Shown here piece by piece: positions 60,745 to 64,000 of a stretch of 64,000 bases of DNA; within the stretch, counting starts at the first letter, position 1; each line of letters opens with the position of its first letter. The notes under the pieces are model-generated. The model had not been told where the DNA came from, made no database searches, and saw only the letters and a list, made by a program, of their open reading frames with translations. Both the position numbers and the translations under genes were made by a program. The stretch is from Apophysomyces variabilis (Eukaryota > Mucoromycota > Mucoromycetes > Mucorales > Mucoraceae), in contig MZZL01000376.1 of assembly GCA_002749535.1 (NCBI GenBank), positions 248,001-312,000 of the forward strand. The letters are read 5' to 3'.

Positions 60745-63596
60745 TTAGCAATGATTTCCTCCGGTAGTGATATATCCACCTTTGCCATTCAAATCTAATA
60801 GGCTTAATAGTTTGTGATACAAAAACTTATATGCCCACACAGGGCCACGTAAACGCCGGATATCCACGATATATAAGCCAGGCAAATTACGAAATCGGCA
60901 GATTTCAACTACAAATCGAACCTCCTCACCAGTATCAATGCTAGGATTTCCATAAATTGGTTCTCTGTCCGGTGACATATCTCCACTGCTTAGCAAACCG
61001 GACAAAAAAGATGGTGTGTTAGTTGGCACCGCCTTAATAGATGCCAACGAAGAGTCTGCACTAAGCTGATCAACATTTTCGGACAATATATCGCTCACTT
61101 GGCTATATTGGCTATGGCTGAATCCTTTGTATATCCCACGTCGGCTACGCGGCAACTGAGTTTTTGCTTTTCGCCGTGAACATTTGATTTTAAAATAGCC
61201 ATCCGTTTTCGTGTCAATACCGAGAGCCTGAAGTATCTGCATCACATCTGCAAGTACCTGCGATGGCCGTCTACTCGTTAGGGCAGAGCGATCCACAGCA
61301 CCACTATGTAGCCGGAGTTTTTGTTCTTGTCTGTCCGACGTCACTGCTTTAGCAAGGGATGACAAACCGTCGACCGTTCGTGATCTCGTACCACGCCAAG
61401 ATTTCGTAACATTCTGTATATTTGGCACCTGCACCGGTTGTTTATCATCCCCTCCTGTATTAAACTTAGTGACCAATCTTTGCCGATATTGTGTTACCCA
61501 ACCGCTCACCCTGAGATTTCTTCTTGATCCAGCGAATGAGCTTTTTCCCCGTATTCTTAAACACTTGCTTGCGCTCTTCTAATGGTGTGCGAACAGGTAC
61601 GGTAGCTGACCCTGGAAGTATGTAGGGATTGTTTCCTTCATCTTGGGAATGATTTCCGTAAACGCTTTGGCATACAGATGCTACATCACTCTTTGGCTTG
61701 CCACTTGAAACAAGTTGCCGCCTCATAGTTTGCTCTGACTTATAAATGTGTTTTAAACCACCACAAGAGCGGTCTTGTTGTACTAGGGGTGCATGCAAAG
61801 TGTCATACAAAGCTTCCTGGGATAATCCTCTATCAAAACTAGCATCTTGTCCATTCAAGCCCTCCTGTGCGGGTCTCGCCGAGAGTGTACTTATGCGGGA
61901 TCCTTTGAGGTATCTACGAATGGAGCCATATATATGAGAGTGTGGCCGCACCTTTGCCTTGCGAGGTTCGCTATCATGAACTTCCCGTATCCATTCAGGT
62001 CGAAATTCATAAGACGTTTCGGGAGTCGGAAATGCGTTATCTGTGGTTGTCGACGAATCATCTCCGCTCTTTGGCGTTTTATTTGTAAAGAAACCAAACA
62101 GCTTCTCGGCTGCACGGTGCTGTTTAAATGCATGAAACTGGACCGTGCCTGTTTGTTTAAATCTCTCGGCTGCAGTACGTCCGATCGAAAAGTGTCGAAA
62201 TGAATAAGTACCATATGTTTTAACTGGACGAGCAAGTGGTGGAGATATCGCTGCCGACAATCGTTTTCTTTGCTTGTTGCATGGTCGGGGAAAGATTGAG
62301 TTGGTAGCAGCATAAGCTTCCGCTTCTAGTTCCTCATGGTCCTTTTGAAACAACGGCCAGTATTCCTGTAGCCAGGGATGTCTCGTCACGGCGCTTATTG
62401 TACACCGTTTAGCTGGATCTGGAACAAGCATCTTGCGTAGCAAGTCTTTTGCGCCGTCACTAATAAAATCAGGAAATGCAAGCTGAGATGACAAGATATA
62501 TCGGTATAATAAGTTGATATTGTCCCCATCAGGATTAGAAGGGTCGTCGTCAAAAGGCAAATAACCGCAGAGCATAGCGTAGAGGATAACACCACAGGAC
62601 CATATGTCAACGGCTGAACCAGCATATAGACCATCGTTCACCACCAATTCAGGTGCAGCGTAACAAGGCGATCCACATGATGTTGCCATTAAATCGTCAG
62701 ATTCCGAAGAAAAATGATTTGCAAACCCAAAATCAGTGACGATAATATTACGGTTTCGGTCAAGCAGAAGGTTTTCCTGAAAACAGCTAATTGCATATGA
62801 ATAAACGGAGCTCCTAAACCCACTTTGCCTCCTTCTCTCCAACGTCTGATATCCTTCTTTTTCTTCTTGTCTCTCTTTGTTTCTCTTCATGTATCTCTTC
62901 CTCTCTATGATCTCCTTATCTCCTTGTGCATGATCATGCATCATTCAACGTCTTACCAGCTTCAAGTCTCGATGCACGACACTTTTCTGGTGCATATACT
63001 GCACGCTACTTATAAGCTGCGCAAATAACTTTCGTGCATCTTTTTCTTTAAGGTAACGATTGGCTAAAATATATTCAAATAGTTCACCACCTACAACGAG
63101 CAATAGGTACTTAGTATTATAACATCTCTGCTTCCCTAATATACAGTATATACCTGATGCATATTCGAGAATTATTCCGATATACTTTTCTGTCTGTACA
63201 ACATTGATTAACTTGACTATATTTGGGTGTCTTAGTGTCTATCGTTTCCGTCTGTTAGCAAAGAAGACCTTCCCAATATCTACGTTCATGCCTTCAGCAC
63301 TGCAATCTCCCTTTCCACCTTGTTCAACCGTGAAGTTGATGGAGTGATGCTTTCCTTTTTAATCAGTTTGATGGCTACCTGCTCGAAAAGTGAGTAATCC
63401 GAAAGAATAAGCCATTCGGTCTATTTTTTTTTTTTACCTCCTCTCCAGTTTCTGGATGAACTCCCAACTTGACTTTGCCGAACTCTCCTTCTCCAAGAGT
63501 TTGAAGAAGCTTATATGGGCCCAGTTCGTAATGTCGAGGGTATTTTTTGGTTGACGCATTTCTGATGCAGCCAGATTCCGGTCGCTGAGCATTCAT
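60745..63596 (-). CDS. CAMK-type Ser/Thr protein kinase with KA1-like C-terminus
   Basis: Start ATG 63596 ([10 protein letters not shown]). The kinase domain begins [18 protein letters not shown], with [10 protein letters not shown] (lysine), [27 protein letters not shown], the catalytic loop [14 protein letters not shown] split by an intron, DFGFANHF, and the activation segment [12 protein letters not shown]. It continues [21 protein letters not shown] and [10 protein letters not shown] long disordered linker rich in Ser, Arg and Lys follows. The C-terminus ([18 protein letters not shown]...[17 protein letters not shown]) looks like a KA1 domain, which binds acidic phospholipids. The stop is at 60745-60747. 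Related to the Kin1/Hsl1/Kin4 (AMPK-like) group; exact orthology is not clear. One intron (63239-63291) appears to use a GC donor. Confidence 0.88.
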
Positions 63597-64000
63597 GAAA
63601 AAGAAAAAGAAGAAAGCTAAGAAGTTGAAGAAGAGAAAGAAAGAAGCACTATTGTGAGATCCTTTTAAAATATGCGGGATCGATAATAAGGGGAGCGTAA
63701 AAGAAAACATTGAAAAAGAAGACACTGACAGACTGTGCTTATAAGGAAGAATTGTTACTAAACATCCAAGCAGTTTATTGTCATCATGCTGGCCTATCTT
63801 CCCGTCAAGAAAAGCTTCTTGCTGATTCCACTCATTTAACGCATCTTGCTACTTAGCTATTCTAGCCCAACCATAGGTCTGATGCAAGGCTGCAGCCTTT
63901 AGTGCCAAAGTGCAACAGTTTTTGACAATTTTTGCTTTTAGTCCAACCTAGGGATTTTTAATTAGCTTCCCTCCCCCCCTTCTTGCCCTTCGCATTGGAA
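63597..64000. other. Right edge: upstream region of the kinase gene
   Basis: Promoter and leader of the minus-strand kinase, including a T/C-rich run (minus strand) just before the ATG. No further gene can be supported before the window ends. Confidence 0.5.

Overview
This is eukaryotic DNA from a filamentous fungus, most likely an early-diverging one (Mucoromycota; the phylum is my inference). About twenty intron-containing genes lie on both strands with no operons. Introns are mostly 45-200 nt, GT...AG, with T-rich acceptors, and intergenic DNA is AT-rich with many homopolymer and dinucleotide runs. Fungal markers are a myosin-motor chitin synthase, an Mpg1-type GDP-mannose pyrophosphorylase, an ECL1-like pair and a DUF7137 protein. 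A class C (GABA-B-like) receptor with an extracellular binding lobe fits Mucoromycota better than Dikarya. I saw no rRNA, CRISPR, phage, transposase or recognisable tRNA.

Layout. 0.6-2.6 kb: a small Tyr-rich protein and a mitochondrial lipoate ligase. 3.9-7.3 kb: TAD3 (tRNA adenosine-34 deaminase subunit) and an ALMT/FUSC-type membrane transporter. 7.9-11.8 kb: a Kelch-BTB protein, a possible small membrane protein and SKI8. 12.7-17.6 kb: an FMN-binding PNPOx-like protein, a peptide:N-glycanase carrying a C-terminal L-type lectin domain, and a DUF7137 surface protein. 18.5-23.8 kb: an MFS sugar transporter, a tiny hypothetical gene and GDP-mannose pyrophosphorylase. 24.2-29.7 kb: a Mit1/Mi-2-like CHD remodeler, divergent from the 1977-residue myosin/chitin synthase at 30.8-37.1 kb. 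37.7-43.2 kb: a RING-SNF2 (Uls1/Rad5 class) translocase and a 1-Cys peroxiredoxin. 44.4-49.2 kb: an RBBP4/Msi1-like WD40 histone chaperone and two ECL1-like zinc proteins. 49.9-63.6 kb: a class C GPCR with a C-terminal PH-like segment, an F-box/WD40 protein, a GRAM-VASt sterol transporter and a CAMK-type kinase with a KA1 tail.

Functional themes, by inference from families: cell wall and glycan metabolism (Mpg1, chitin synthase, PNGase-lectin), chromatin and ubiquitin/SUMO control (CHD remodeler, Uls1-like, RBBP4, F-box), RNA quality (SKI8, TAD3), and nutrient or stress signalling (GPCR, ECL1-like pair, kinase, peroxiredoxin). Neighbouring genes are not obviously in shared pathways.

The most unusual feature is the PNGase-L-type lectin fusion at 13.9-16.2 kb. 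Also worth checking are the PH-like tail on the class C receptor, the tandem ECL1-like pair, a GC-AG intron in the kinase and a nested inverted repeat near 41.95 kb. Gene models were spliced by eye. Joins were tested for reading phase where stated, and 5' ends are the weakest part.
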